Shown: positions 1 to 11,892, counted from the first letter of the stretch. The stretch is DNA of 56,849 nucleotides from Acanthamoeba castellanii str. Neff (GCF_000313135.1 NW_004457568.1:1-56849), one strand, 5' to 3'. The notes: generated by a model not told the origin, from the letters alone. Translations and numbers: made by a program.

Positions 1-1787
1 TGGTGGGCTGAGGTTGGGTTGTTGAGCGCAGCACCTCGTAGACGGCTCGGCTGGCAGCGGCCAGGTAGGTCGGGTCGGCAGAGGGCGGCGACATCTCGTT
101 GAACGTGTCGGCGTTGTAGATGTGGTCTGTCCCGAACTCTTCCTCCACCAAGCGGATGACCTTGCTCCCGATGGTCTTGTAGAGCGAGTCGAGGGGCGAC
201 AGGAAGTAGACGTTGGTGTATTGGTGCGGGAAGCCGGCCCAGTCGGCCGACTTGGTGAGGTTGGCCGTCGGGTAAATCCGCTTGATGCCTTGTTCACCAC
301 AGCCACCACCACGACCAAGAGTGAACTTGACGCTCGCTGGAGGTGTTTGTGACGGTAAACAAACCTTCGGGCACAAAGCCGGCGAAGGCCGGAAGAACGG
401 GCAGCATGCCGAACATTCTCTGTCGCTCGACGATCTTTTTCTGCAGTTCGGCCTGTGGTGGGTGGTGCGTTGCGTTATTGGTGGCAGACTAGACTGGCTT
501 CTCTCTCTCTCTCTCTCTGGGGAGTGGTGGGCTAACCTGCGCCAGACGCCACGCAAGGTCGAGAGGCCCGCCCCAGCCCTGGATGTTGCCCATGCGGCCC
601 CTGATGAATGCAACCATCAGCCATCGATGATGATGATGACGTGGCACGAAGATCTAGGTGGCTCATTGTGGGGAGCGTGTTGTACCAGGCCAAGAAGGCA
701 GGGCCGACGAAGAAGCTGGCGAGGTCGTCCTCGGTCAGGCCTAGAGCCTTGAAGACCTCGGCGAAGATGGACTCCTGGCCCGTCGATGACAGCGGCAGGC
801 TGATCCCGTGCAGCGCCTATTATTGTCCGCCACCGCCACCGAACAGAGATGTCAGCCCAACCAGCAAACGATGAGTGGTGAGGAGGCCATGGTTACGTGC
901 CATCCAGTCGATCTCCTGCTCCCAGCGGTCCCACTGCCACCACACCGACGAATAGCTGTGCGTGCACGTGTTGAGGTAGTACCGGTACTTCACCGGCGAT
1001 TGCATCGTCAGCGGCTTCGACAGCAATGGCAGCGACTGCGAACGAACAGACCACCAAGCACGCTGTGAGCCCCATGATGAAGAAGAACGCATGCGTTGAA
1101 GAGGTTGCGTGAAGGCTGAAGGTGGCGGGTGAGGTACGGAGGGGAGAGCGAGGTTGTTGCCGGAGCCGGCCACGCCCCAGGAGACCGAGCAGTTGCACGA
1201 GTACTTGAGGTACCAGTGGAGGCCCGACGCCAGCGCCACGCCCGACGACCCTTGGATCTGCACCTGCGTCACTCCTCCCACTCTGCTCCCCCAAGGGGCC
1301 ACAGTTGCTCCCGATTAGATTAATTCGAGTAGCAGAATCATTGTCTAGATTAATCCCACTCCGTCTGAATGGATCTGAAGAGGGAGAGGCGAGTGTACGT
1401 GGTTGTGGAGAGCGTGTAGAAGTCGTGATCCGAAGTGCTACTTTCATCTTCTTGCGGTGTTGGTGAAATGGAGAGCTGGAAGCGAGGCACGTAGGAGGCG
1501 CCCAGCAGCCGTCCGATGAGACCCTGCACGGCCTGCACCTGCACCTCGGGCGGCGTCGTCGACTTGCGCATAGGGAACCGCGAAGCCACCCCCTCGACGC
1601 TCACCTCGACCTGGTGGTCCTCTTCATGATGATGAGACTCCAGCCCGCTGGCAGCGACCACCACCAGCAACAAGCCCAACAACAGGCCAAGCACCACAGA
1701 ACCGTGAACTGGCCGCACCATGACCTTGTGAACTACGAGAAGAAGAACAATGAACGAGGGTCCTTCTTCTTCAAGGTTACTCTGCAA
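1..1787 (-). CDS. NAGLU: Alpha-N-acetylglucosaminidase (GH89), tandem copy 1, 3' part beyond window
   Basis: This lysosomal or secreted glycosidase removes terminal alpha-N-acetylglucosamine, classically from heparan sulfate. Only the N-terminal half is present; the gene continues past base 1. The first Met is at 1787, with a second at 1721 just before a hydrophobic stretch (VVLGLLLGLLLVVV) that makes a good signal peptide, so the true start is uncertain. The next exons match copy 2 almost residue for residue: the [23 protein letters not shown] block, the [16 protein letters not shown] block, and FNEMSPP near base 90-110, which holds the general-acid Glu of GH89 enzymes. Exons are near-identical to copy 2, whereas introns have diverged. 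An extra GT-AG intron (289-364) interrupts the FVPEG codon run and is absent from copy 2. The copy lies about 80 bp downstream of copy 2 on the same strand, so it is a tandem duplicate. Confidence 0.85.
289..364 (-). other. 76-bp intron found only in NAGLU copy 1
   Basis: On the minus strand the sequence goes from exon (...CCCGAAG) into GTTTGT and ends AACAAG before GCATCAAG. Removing 364-289 restores V-P-E-G-I-K, matching V-P-D-G-I-K, which is uninterrupted at about 4540-4555 in copy 2. The intron is phase 1. Left unspliced, it would break the otherwise conserved reading frame. Confidence 0.8.
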
Positions 1788-1867
1788 TGACCAAATAGGA
1801 CCTGATCCGAACCCATCAAGCTTCTTAATAAGGACTTGATCTCACTATGAGCTCATCGTCATCGTCA

Positions 1868-4800
1868 TCATTGGCTGCTTGACGACTTGATGTAGAGATC
1901 GACTGCGGAGCTGGGCACGAGGCGCGAGACGCCGGCCTTGAGCCAGCCGTTGGTGTTGAACCCGAGGCAGAGCGGGTTGAGGTCGCACAGCCACATGAGC
2001 TGGGCTAGGTCCGTGCTCCACATCGGGTGCGCAAGCAGGTCCGCTCCCGAGGCATCCATCGCTGCGTGCTTGACGTACCGCGGCGCCAAGCGCGGCAAGT
2101 CAAGGTACCTAGTGCCAATCACCAACATTAATACAACGCACCATGACACGACACACGACACACACACGATACACATGGTGGTGAGAGGGTAGTACTTGGC
2201 GGCGAGCTTGTATGCCACCTGGAGGGTGTTGCCCGTGGGTGTGGTGGCGTAGGTCGTGTTCTCACGGTTCCACTTTTGTTCCAGCTGCAGCAGCTCACCG
2301 CGGTACCTGGCCGCGTCAAACTCTCGTCCGGCGTAGACCGCTTGCACTGCACGACCAGACCGGGGTTTAGCGCTGAGAGAACGTGTACAGAAGAATGAAG
2401 GGGGTGGGGCAAAGGCAGCGTACAGACTGAGGTGATAAAGAGGGTCCAGCGCGGTTGATAGTAGGACCGCACCAGGTCGGCCCAGTGCTTGGTGGCGTAA
2501 TCGGTGATCTGGCCGTCCGGTCCCCACAAAGTCTGCGCCCACGACAGCCCGCCCTTACGGTTAGAATCGATCATCGGTCATCTCCACATGTTCTGCTGGT
2601 GGAGAGGCGTACAATTTGGTTGCGCGCGTTGAACTGGTAGTGCAGCGCTTGGTCCGGCGTGTCGGCCCACGACAGGGCGCTCTGAATCCTAGGGAGGGGG
2701 AAGAGAGCCACAGGTTAAAATGGTGGTGTGGTGGTCTATGGGCGGAAGGTGCCTGCGTACCAGGTGCCAAGGAGGTAGTTGGGGTTGGTGGCCAGAATCT
2801 CGTCGATATCGCCAATGAGGGTCAACAGCGCAGACCCCAGAGCTGAATCGCGCACACACGCACAAAGCATACCTAAGCTCACCAACCGAAGACAAGCAAA
2901 GCCAAGAAAAGGCGGTCGAGAAGAGTGTGCATGACACGTACATTTCAACTGGTCGACCGTGTATGTCTTATGGGCAGCGTATGCTGAATAGGCAGCGTCA
3001 AATTGCGCGTAGATGTCCCTGAACGTGTTCGCCAGCACCTGCGTATTGATGTGTTGTGAGCAACCAAGTCAACAAGAATGATCGTGCGTTGCGATGCAAT
3101 TGAGCGCCAGTCAAGGTACCTGGCGCGTGAGGTCCACGCAGTCGTACTGCCACGGCCCGTTGGGAGCGTAGCCCTCTGTGACCATCGAACGGTCAGTTTG
3201 GCGCAAAAGAGCCAAGTAATAATAATGAGCGTAACTGGTTAGGGCGGATTGGAGGAACAGGCGTAGTGCTTCCACTTCCTTGGCCGCATTCGCCACGCCG
3301 CCGTAGCCCATGCCCAGACCTAAGGCGTTGGCAAGGATGAGGCATTGCGGTTGATGGTGGTGGGCGTGCGCGGTCAACTTGCAAGTTGTCGTACCGGGTG
3401 TGAAACCGAACCATCCATAGTCGATCACGGACTGGTTGTAGGTGGCCTCGCGCAGCAGCTCCCATGCCTCGCCCACCGACGACAACCCCGCCGCGAGGCC
3501 ATACCGCCGCTCGGCGTAGCGCTGCACCCACTCGACGATGTCGAAGGCCTCGCTGCGCCAGCCCATCTCGGACATGAGCTCGTAGACGACCGGGTTCTGC
3601 TCGATGGCCTCCATCGTCATCCCCACTCCCACCTGCTCGCATGTGCCACAGATCAGCTGTGGCCTGTACAACAACATAAAATAAAATAGATTAAAATACA
3701 ATGCAAGGAGCTTTTACCATGGTGTTGCCGGGCGTGGCGAGGGCGAGCAGCGGGTCCGACGAGTACTGCGTCAGATTGCCGTACAGTCCTCTGTACAGGA
3801 AAAACCGATAAAAGAAATAAATAAAAAAATGAGATTGTGGAACTCACAACGCTAAGAGAGGTTATTGGGGGAACGCACCGCACGCCGCCTCCATTGTGGA
3901 GCATGCACCACACGAACTCCTTGCCGAAGTACGAGTCTGTGTCCCAGGAAATAGGGGAGCTCAATGCTAGGTGTGGTGGTGGTGGTGGTGGTGGTGGTGG
4001 TGGTGGTGGGCCAGACAATGGTGGGTGGGGGTGGTTGGCTGACCTGTCTTGCTCCACTCGGGGTTGTTGTCCGAGGCCAGGTCGAGGATTAACATGTCCT
4101 TGTCGCTCACTCCACTGAGGTAGGATCTGACGCGCGACTTGTCCTCCCAGAACTTGTCAAACACGAACGACCAGCCCTGCATCACCCACAGCGCCTGCGG
4201 GTCCTCTGCCGCCATGCCCTGCTCAAGGCAGTCCACAGTGTGAGCGAAAACCCCACCATCGCTTACGCCACTCTGATAGACTGCACAGCACCTCGTAGAC
4301 GGCTCGGCTGGCAGCGGCCAGGTAGGTTGGGTCAGCGGAGGGCGGCGACATCTCGTTGAACGTGTCGGCGTTGTAGATGTGGTCCGTCCCGAACTCGGCC
4401 GTCACTCGGCGGATGACCATGCGTCCGATGGTCTTGTAGAGCGAGTCGAGGGGCGACAAGAAGTAGACGTTGGTGTATTGGTGCGGGAAGCCGGCCCAGT
4501 CGGCCGACTTGGTGAGGTTGGCCGTCGGGTAGATCCGCTTGATGCCATCGGGCACGAAGCCGGCGAAGCCGGGGAGAATGGGCAGCATGCCGAACATTCT
4601 CTGTCGCTCGACGATCTTTTTCTGCAGCTCAGCCTGTTGTCGGGTGGCAGCTGGCATGAGCGAAGAGCGACAGAGTCCATTCATGTGATGCTCTGGCATT
4701 GTACCTGAGCCTTGCGCCACGCAGGGTCGAGAGGCCCGCCCCAGCCCTGGATGTTGCCCATGCGGCCCCTGATGAACGCAACCATCAGTTTCAGGTCTAA

Positions 4801-5819
4801 ACCACCAGAGATGGCTGGTGAGCGGTCATGACGCACCACGCCAGGAATGCGGGACCGACAAAAAAGTGCTCCAGGTCGGTGTCGTTGAGGCCCAGGGCCT
4901 TGAAGACCTCGGCGAAGACGTACTCCTGGCCCGTCGACGACAGCGGCAGGTTGATCCCGTGCAACGCCTATTATTGGCATTATCACCATTGCGTGGCATC
5001 ATGGTAAGGATATGGGTCAGCCAAACGTGTTCAGGAGGAGTTTGACACGAACAAAGGTCTGATAAGGCCGATTAGAGTACCATCCAGTCGATCTCCTGCT
5101 CCCAGCGATCCCACTGCCACCACACCGACGAATAGCTGTGCGTGCACACGTTGAGGTAGTACCGGTACTTCACCGGCGACTGCATTGCCAGCGGCTTCGA
5201 CAGCGCCGGCAGCCGCTGTGGACGAGGAAGAAACACGCGATAAGCCTTTCACAACCCACAGTCGGCGGAGGCTGAAGGTGGCGGGTGGAGTACGGAGGGG
5301 AGAGCGAGGTTGTTGCCGGAGCCGGCCACGCCCCAGGAGACCGAGCAGTTGCACGAGTACTTGAGGTACCAGTGGAGGCCCGACGCCAGCGCCACGCCCG
5401 ACGACCCCTGGATCTGCACCTGCGTCACTCCTCCCACCCTGCTCACCGCACACCACCCCCGCATGGCCAGAGTAGTGGTCGGTATTCATCAAATCTGAAG
5501 CGAGAAGAAGATGCACGCACGTGCGAGTGGAGAGGGTGTAGTAGTCGTGGTCGGTGGAGGAGCTTGCGTAAGGGGAGGGCAGGATGGAAAGCTGGAAGAG
5601 GGGCACGTAGGAGGCGCCCAGCAGCCGCCCGATGAGGCCCTGCACGGCCTGCACCTGCACCTCGGGCGGTGTGGCCGATCGACGCGCGGGCCAGACTGCC
5701 TTTGATCCAGCGGGGCTCGCGCTTGCCATGGTAGTGGCCTCAACCACCACCATCAGCCCCAAGAGCACTAGCGGCAGGGCCAGCTTGGCCCAGCTTCGCT
5801 GTGCTGGCGCAGTCGTCAT
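1868..5819 (-). CDS. NAGLU: Alpha-N-acetylglucosaminidase (GH89), tandem copy 2, complete
   Basis: This is a complete multi-exon GH89 gene running from ATG 5819 to TGA 1870-1868. The N-terminus has a signal peptide ([16 protein letters not shown]). In order, one can see the N-terminal domain ([16 protein letters not shown]), the catalytic barrel with [16 protein letters not shown] and FNEMSPP (general-acid Glu), [13 protein letters not shown], then [13 protein letters not shown], whose Glu aligns with the second catalytic acid of human NAGLU. The helical C-terminal domain follows ([29 protein letters not shown]). A last exon (about 2105-1868) adds roughly 75 residues beyond the usual end, including [15 protein letters not shown] do not recognise this tail. 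The enzyme probably acts in digestive vacuoles or lysosomes on bacterial or host glycans. It is divergent from the kinase-KEN gene across about 310 bp. Confidence 0.88.
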
Positions 5820-6130
5820 CTCTAGAGATTGTGTAGTGCTTACAAATCAAATAGATCGTGTTGTGTGCTCGACGCACGCACCAAGCTTGGTGGCCGCTCA
5901 ACGAGGCCGCAGAACCAGTGACTTGCAAGTCCTGTCACGGCCTCAGACATCTCGCTTGCAAAATAGATTTAAAAATGTGATTTCTTTCTTATTCTTTTTG
6001 GTTTCTTTCTGCTTTCCTTGTGCAGTGAAAAAAATAAATACACTTCAAAATACTGCACTGCGAACACAAAGCAAAAGATCGAAGCGAACAGCACGCACGA
6101 ACGTAACATAGATAGGAAGCGATCTCAACG
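5820..6130. promoter_or_regulatory. Divergent intergenic region, NAGLU copy 2 / kinase-KEN gene
   Basis: This 311-bp spacer between two divergent start codons contains no supported gene. It holds two perfect short palindromes, CACCAAGCTTGGTG (5879-5892) and GACTTGCAAGTC (5920-5931), then an AT-rich tract (about 5950-6060). Its position suggests a shared bidirectional promoter; binding by any factor is inference. Confidence 0.5.
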
Positions 6131-9100
6131 ATGGACCAACAGCACTACTTCAGCGAGTACACTGTAGATGATTTAAGACAATTTCTTGAGGAGGTAAAGA
6201 ATAAGCAGTACCATACGGCCCGCACGGTACCTTGCAACAACGGCAACAATATAATTGACACCGCCTTCGGCGGGCCTAGCAAGCGAGGCGCCAGCGCCTG
6301 TCTCTTTCGTCAGCAAGGCAAGCAGTACGTTCCCTCCTCGTGATCTTCTAATTTGTTAATTTTTTGGCCAAAAAATCGAATTAATTTTAGAATGCCTCTT
6401 GTTTACTTGCCCCTACGTTTTATTGGCACTGTGGTGCTGCTCGGCCATCAAGATTACATCTTTGTGTGTAGCGCACTATATTCTTTTCAGCCCTGTTTTG
6501 GTTGGCCGCTTCGGTGGAAATCGCTTTTTTACTGCAAACACCTCAGATTGCAGCTTCATCGTTGGCCTTGATGTACGCACAGATGTAAATTCGCGCATAC
6601 GTGGGAAGAGCTACGCATGCCGCCAGACTACGCCGTGATTAAGGATAGCAAGCGCAAGGATCCCATCAAGGTCAAGTATCCGAACGAGGAGGACAACAAC
6701 TCGCTGCTGGTGATGCCCCTGACGGAGCTCTATCCGACCAAGATGACCACCGTCATGCAAAGCGTGCCGCAGGTCACCCAGGGCGATCTGTGTAGGTATT
6801 GGCTAAAGCATGAAGGTACCCTTTCTGCCCCCACTGGACTCTGCACCTCGCCACAACATCCTAACATCGCACACACGCACACACGCACACACACACGACA
6901 CACACGACACACACGCACACGCCGCATGACACGACACACAGGCAAATGTCCGCGTTGGGAGAACTGTTACTTCCTGCATCCGGTGATGAAGATCTATAAT
7001 AATCTGGCCAAGGTCAAGATGTGCTCGTTCTCGCCGCCCGAGAAGTGCCCCAACCGCGGCAAGTTCTGCCCGTTCGCGCACACGCCGCGCGAGCTGGTGC
7101 CGCCGAAGGACTTCGTGCTCTACAACGTCGAGGTCGCCACGTCGCGTTCGGGCGTCGAGAATATGCTGGTGGGCTCCCCGGCTGGCCCGGTCTCGGTGCC
7201 GCTTCGTTATGCCATGGACACAGCCGGCTTTAGATACTGGCTCGAAATGAAGGGCAGTTCAGGTACGCCTGTGCGGTGTGTCCTGTATCGTGTGCGGTGT
7301 CGTGTGTGTGTTGTGTCGCGTGTGGCGCTCGCTCACTGATTTTTAATGAACGTTGCAGGATTAATTAATGTTTGCACGGAGGATTACTGTGATAAGTGGA
7401 AGGACTGCTACGACATCCACCTGTCAGCTAAGTTCTGGGAGGACAGGCCCACCACCGAGCTGCGGCCGCACCCCTACCTCCGTATCACGAAGCGACCGGT
7501 CGCGCCCGCTCCCGCGAACGTGGTCGACCACAAGGCGGCGCTTCTGCATCAGCAGCAGCAGCAGCAGCAACAACAACAGGCGGCGCTCATGTATCAGCAG
7601 CACCAGCAGAATCAGGCGCAGCTTCCGCCGCAGCTGCAGCTGCAGCTCGAACAGCAGAACTACAGGCCGATCATCCAGCCGCATCTACAACCGCCGCAGC
7701 CGCACTACGAGATGCAGCAGCAATACGCGGCGCAGTACTCGCCGTTCATGCCGTCAATGCAGATGTCCACGGTACTCATCCCCAGCTCGCCAGTGTTCTC
7801 TGTCGGGCGTGTGTCGGGCGTGTGTTGTGTGACACACGACATACGTCATTCTAACAACACTTGGACAACGCCACTGCCACTGTGGTGCAATAGCAACCGG
7901 CCCCGGGCGTCTACCACCAGCGGTCCATGTCGCCCATGCTCGAGGACCAGCAGGGCATGTATGCCCAGCCCCAGCTCCAGCCCCAGCCCCAGCCACCGCA
8001 GCCCGTCGCCAGGCAGAAGCCCACGCGCACCGCCGCCCCGGCCTCTGCATCGGCCCAACTGATCGCCACCCAAGGTACCAGCCCCCATGTCAGCCGCTCT
8101 TTGATGACGTCAGCTGACTCTGTATTTCTCGTTTTCTTCTTCAAAAGCCCCAGCCATCGTGCCGCCGGTCAAGGCTCGTGCCGCCGCCCAAGGGGCGACC
8201 GCCGTAGAGGCCGAGGCGCCAGCGGACTACCAGGCCGATGAGGGCAACATGTACGAGGAGCACCTGCTCGAGTACCTCAAGGCCCCGCCCGCCGGCATCC
8301 GCTACCGCGAGGTGGGCCAGGTGATGCCGGAGATGCGCGGCAAGTGGCAGGCCTGCTCCGAGCGCTACCGCGAGCTGTTCGAGCGGATGACCAAGGCCTG
8401 CCGGTTCAGCTCCATCTGCGAGCCCGGCTCGACCGTGCCGCGCTTCGTGTTCAACCGCCACCTGCGCATCGGCGTCGGCGGCTCGTCCGACGTCTTTCTG
8501 GCCCTCAAGTACGACGACGGCATGGAGATCGCGCTCAAGCGCATCTCCAAGCCCTACGACGACGACGACGACGACGAGAGTGACGGCGAAGCCGAGGCCG
8601 GCAGCGTCGACGAGAATGCCAAGCCGCTCGACAAAAAGTTCAAGACGGAGATCGACCTGCTCAAGACGCGCAACAGCGTGATGGGCCTCGTGCGCTACTT
8701 CGGACACGTCGTGATCCTGTCCGACCCGCTGACCGACCGCCACGACCCGCAGATCGAGCACTACATCGCCCTCGAGCTCATGGAGTGCAACCTCAAGGAG
8801 CTCGTCCAGTCGTGGCACTCGCAGGGCATGCTCGGCGGCCGGCCCGCCCACTTTCTCACCTGCCAGGTCAGTCCTACTTTCTTGCCTTCATTTCCCGGCC
8901 TTTTGAGTACTGTGCGGTGGTGTGCTGACGATGTGACGCTGCGCAGTACGCTGTGGGATCGGTGCTGCGCACTCTGGGCGACCTCTGGCGGGGCCACGGC
9001 GGTCTCGTGCATCGCGACATCAAGGTACCTTACAACTCTTGCCGCACGCTCGGCACGCACGCAGCAACGCACGCGGAGCAAGTCCTTACGCCGTGTAACG

Positions 9101-9155
9101 TGCCTGTGTGTTGCGTAAAAAAGCCGGAGAACATTCTGGTCGACACCATGAAGCA

Positions 9156-9186
<31 letters not shown>

Positions 9187-10186
9187 GAGCTCAGCAGCAA
9201 CACCACCGCTAACACCACGGGCGTCCTTTCCGGTACGGCCACACACACACACACACGCACACCACACGACACCACACACGACGCACGCACCACCGCACAC
9301 ACGACACACATCGCGCCACCTAATCAACGCCACCCGCACACACTAGGGACCTACATGTACGCGGCGCCGGAGCAGTTCCTGGGAAAGCGCGCGGTGCTGA
9401 CCAGCGACCTGTTCTCGCTGGGCCTGGTGCTGTTCTACCTCCTGACGGGCGAGGAGAACTGGCCGCCGGGCGCCTACGTCACCAGCGCGCGGCTGTTCGA
9501 TCGGCCGCGCCTGGCCGAGGTCATCCCGTGGCCGCACAAGCTCGCCGCCACGCGCCACCTGCTCGAGAACCTGCTCATGGCCGACCCGCACACCCGTGCC
9601 TGGTACGACCCGAGCCTCGAGCGCAAGAAGCAGTGCCACGAGAACATCCTCCGCCACCCGTTCTTCTGGAACGACCGCCAGGCCACCAACTTCCTCGTCG
9701 CGCTGGGCAACCTCCGCAGCTACGACTTCCCCGACGAACTCGCCCGCATCGACGCCATCATCCACGAACTCCTCGACGGGTACCTCCATCTGTCATGCAG
9801 TCTTGTGTGTGCGACGTGTGCGGTGGTGTGTGCGGTGTTTTCTGACGACGCGAGACAGGAGGGCCGAGTACTGGTGGGAGATTTTGGAGCCCAGCCTGTG
9901 GGCGGCCAAGGCGTCGTGGTGGGTCGAGAAGCGGGACAAGGAGCGCCCGGTGAACCTGCTGCGCTTCATCCGCAACTGCTACGTCCACTCGGCCAACAAG
10001 GAGGAGGACCGCATCTTCACCGAGCGGCCCTACTTCCTCGAGCTCCTGCCCACGCTCGTCGTGCGCCTGTGGGAGGCCTGCCGCCGCGAGCACCGCCTCA
10101 TGGGCCACCTCGTCCTCCGCTCCATCCTCCTCCCCATCTTCACCCCCACCCTCTACTTCCCCTACGCCGAGCGCAACTGGTTCTGA
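6131..10186 (+). CDS. CCCH zinc finger / protein kinase / KEN-endoribonuclease protein (IRE1-RNase L-like)
   Basis: Ten exons give 1,002 aa, with phases checked throughout: 6131-6324, 6583-6815, 6942-7262, 7359-7771, 7894-8074, 8148-8866, 8947-9024, 9124-9232, 9347-9779, 9859-10186. Cys/His clusters lie at residues ~57-70 (non-classical, ending CKFAH), ~134-157 (C-x9-C-x5-C-x3-H), ~169-191 (C-x7-C-x6-C-x3-H) and ~254-270 (C-x4-C-x5-C-x3-H). A Gln-rich linker follows. The kinase domain has GVGGSSDVF (~553), EIALK, HRDIKPEN (~708), DFG (~729) and APE (~757), all intact. HPFFW then leads into the C-terminal KEN domain (~890-1002) with NLLRFIRNCYVH, keeping the Arg and His that are catalytic in RNase L; the catalytic Asp position is Asn. 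There is no signal peptide or membrane segment, so a cytosolic regulated RNase is inferred. Confidence 0.85.
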
Positions 10187-10294
10187 TGAAGGTGGCGATG
10201 GCGGCACTTCGCTAAAAATTATTAATTGAATTCATTATTATTTAATAAAACTCTTTTCTTCTTCATTTTTTGTTTTGTTTGAAGTGAACGAAAG
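10187..10294 (+). terminator. 3' end of kinase-KEN gene with AATAAA
   Basis: This is a 108-bp AT-rich spacer before the next ATG. An AATAAA hexamer at 10244-10249 is the likely polyadenylation signal. Confidence 0.5.
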
Positions 10295-11788
10295 ATGGAA
10301 GTGGCGGCATCAGCTAGCGAGGTGCCGGTCACGATCCTGGCGGCGAAGGTGGACTTCTACAACGGCGTGACGGTCGATTCCACCACGCTGCCCCACGATG
10401 CATCCAGCTTCGATTCCGTTCTTTCGGGTATCTTTTTAGCCCAATCAATTGCCCAACCATCCAGCAATGGAAAGGGTCTTTTATTATGTGCTTGTTCATC
10501 ATTATTTTTCATTCATTCATTTCGTTCATCGCTCATTCATTTTTATTTTTATTTTTATTTTTTAACAGCTTCGCTGGAGCACTGGAAGAAGGAGGGCAAG
10601 CGTGGCGTGTGGCTGGGCATCCCCATCGCCCTCTCCCACCTGATCCCCACCGCCGCCAAGGTACCATTCACAGCTCTAGTCCCGCGACGATTTCAGCCCA
10701 CACCCTCGTCGTGTGTCGTGTGTCGTGTGTCGTGTGTCGTGTGTCGTGTGTCGTGTGTCGTGTGTCGTGTGGCGCCAGCACGGCTTCGTGTTCCATTCGG
10801 CGGAGCCCGCGTCGGTGATGATGACCCGCTGGCTGCCCGACAACGAGACCTGTCTTTTGCCCGACGGCGCCTCGCACACGGTGGGCGTGGGCGGATTCGT
10901 GTACAACGCCGAGAAGCGCGAGCTGCTGGTCATTCGGGAGAAGTACATCCCGACGGGCATGGCGCCGTTCTACAAGCTGCCCGGAGGCTACGTCAAGGCC
11001 GGTACGCGCCGATCGACACGCACCACCGCACACGCACACGCACACGCACACGCACACGCAATACGACACGACACACAACGCGACTTGATTGCTCATCTGA
11101 TTCGATGCACACAGGTGAGGCCTTGGGTCTGGCGGCCGAGCGGGAGGTCGAGGAGGAGACGGGCATCAAAGCCGAATTTCAGGGCATCATCACCTTCAGG
11201 TATTCTCACCAACCAAACCAGCCTTTTTCCTCAGTTCAGTTCTCACCGCCGCCGCCGCCACTACCCTCAGGCACATGCACCCGCACCTGTTCTCGAACTC
11301 GGACATCTACTTCGTGGCCCTCCTCAAGTACCCTCTTCTTACCCCTCCCTTTTTTTTTGATATTGGATTGGCGAAAGTTAAGCAATACAACTAACCATGT
11401 TGGGGGTGCTTCTCTCCGCCACGGACATGCAGGCCCCTCTCCTTTGCCACCTCTCGGCAAGAGGAGGAAATCGAGGAAGTGCTCTGGATGCCCGTACTCC
11501 TTCTCCCAACCGCACACGCACGACCGCACACGCACCATCGCACACACGCACCTTCGCACACAGATCTGGTTCTAAGCGTGATTTTTTTGATGACAGATTG
11601 ACGAGTACCGGACGCACCCGAGTGTGAACGCGGTCAATCAGCGAATCGCCAGCCTGTTCGTGGAGTCGCTGGGGCAGGGACGGCCCGCGCTCGGCCTCGA
11701 GACCATCGAGCTCACCAGCGACTGGATGAAGGCCAAGACCTTCCACGACCTCTACACCTTCTGCAACACCGACGCCAAAGGGAACTAA
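10295..11788 (+). CDS. Nudix hydrolase, NUDT6 / plant NUDT-like
   Basis: This spliced gene runs from ATG 10295 to TAA 11786-11788. The N-terminal part has the pre-Nudix fold seen in NUDT6 and its plant relatives (GVWLGIPIALSHLIPTAAK, then HGFVFHSAEP and MTRWLP). The Nudix box is complete: a Gly five residues before Glu, then REVEEETGI, read across the splice joining GGYVKA to GEALGLAAE. The next exons give HMHPHLFSNSDIYFVALLK, then EEEIEEVLWMP, and the last exon ends ...YTFCNTDAKGN. The enzyme would hydrolyse a nucleoside diphosphate linked to another moiety; the substrate cannot be told from sequence. The intron at about 10662-10775 carries a GTGTCGT heptamer array. About 110 bp separates it from the upstream gene. 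Confidence 0.85.
10708..10770 (+). repeat. GTGTCGT heptamer array in intron
   Basis: About nine head-to-tail copies of GTGTCGT lie inside the second intron of the Nudix gene, ending close to the 3' splice site. Confidence 0.8.
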
Positions 11789-11882
11789 CTCTCCAGAAAT
11801 GCCAAAACTCGAAATGTTTTCCTAAATTTCGTAAATTTCTAAACGACCTTCCAGAACCTTCGCGAGAAGGCAAAAAATGCTG

Positions 11883-11892
11883 TTGGCGCCAA
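11883..11892. promoter_or_regulatory. E2F-like palindrome TTGGCGCCAA
   Basis: A perfect 10-bp dyad lies 34 bp upstream of the RING-protein ATG, with TTCGGCGGAAAA immediately after it. It resembles E2F/DP half-sites; the function is inferred. Confidence 0.4.

Noticed and set aside
4379..4708. Plus-strand frames repeated at 122-352 and 4379-4708 (almost identical proteins)
   Set aside because: They are antisense shadows of the duplicated NAGLU exons, not a second repeated gene.
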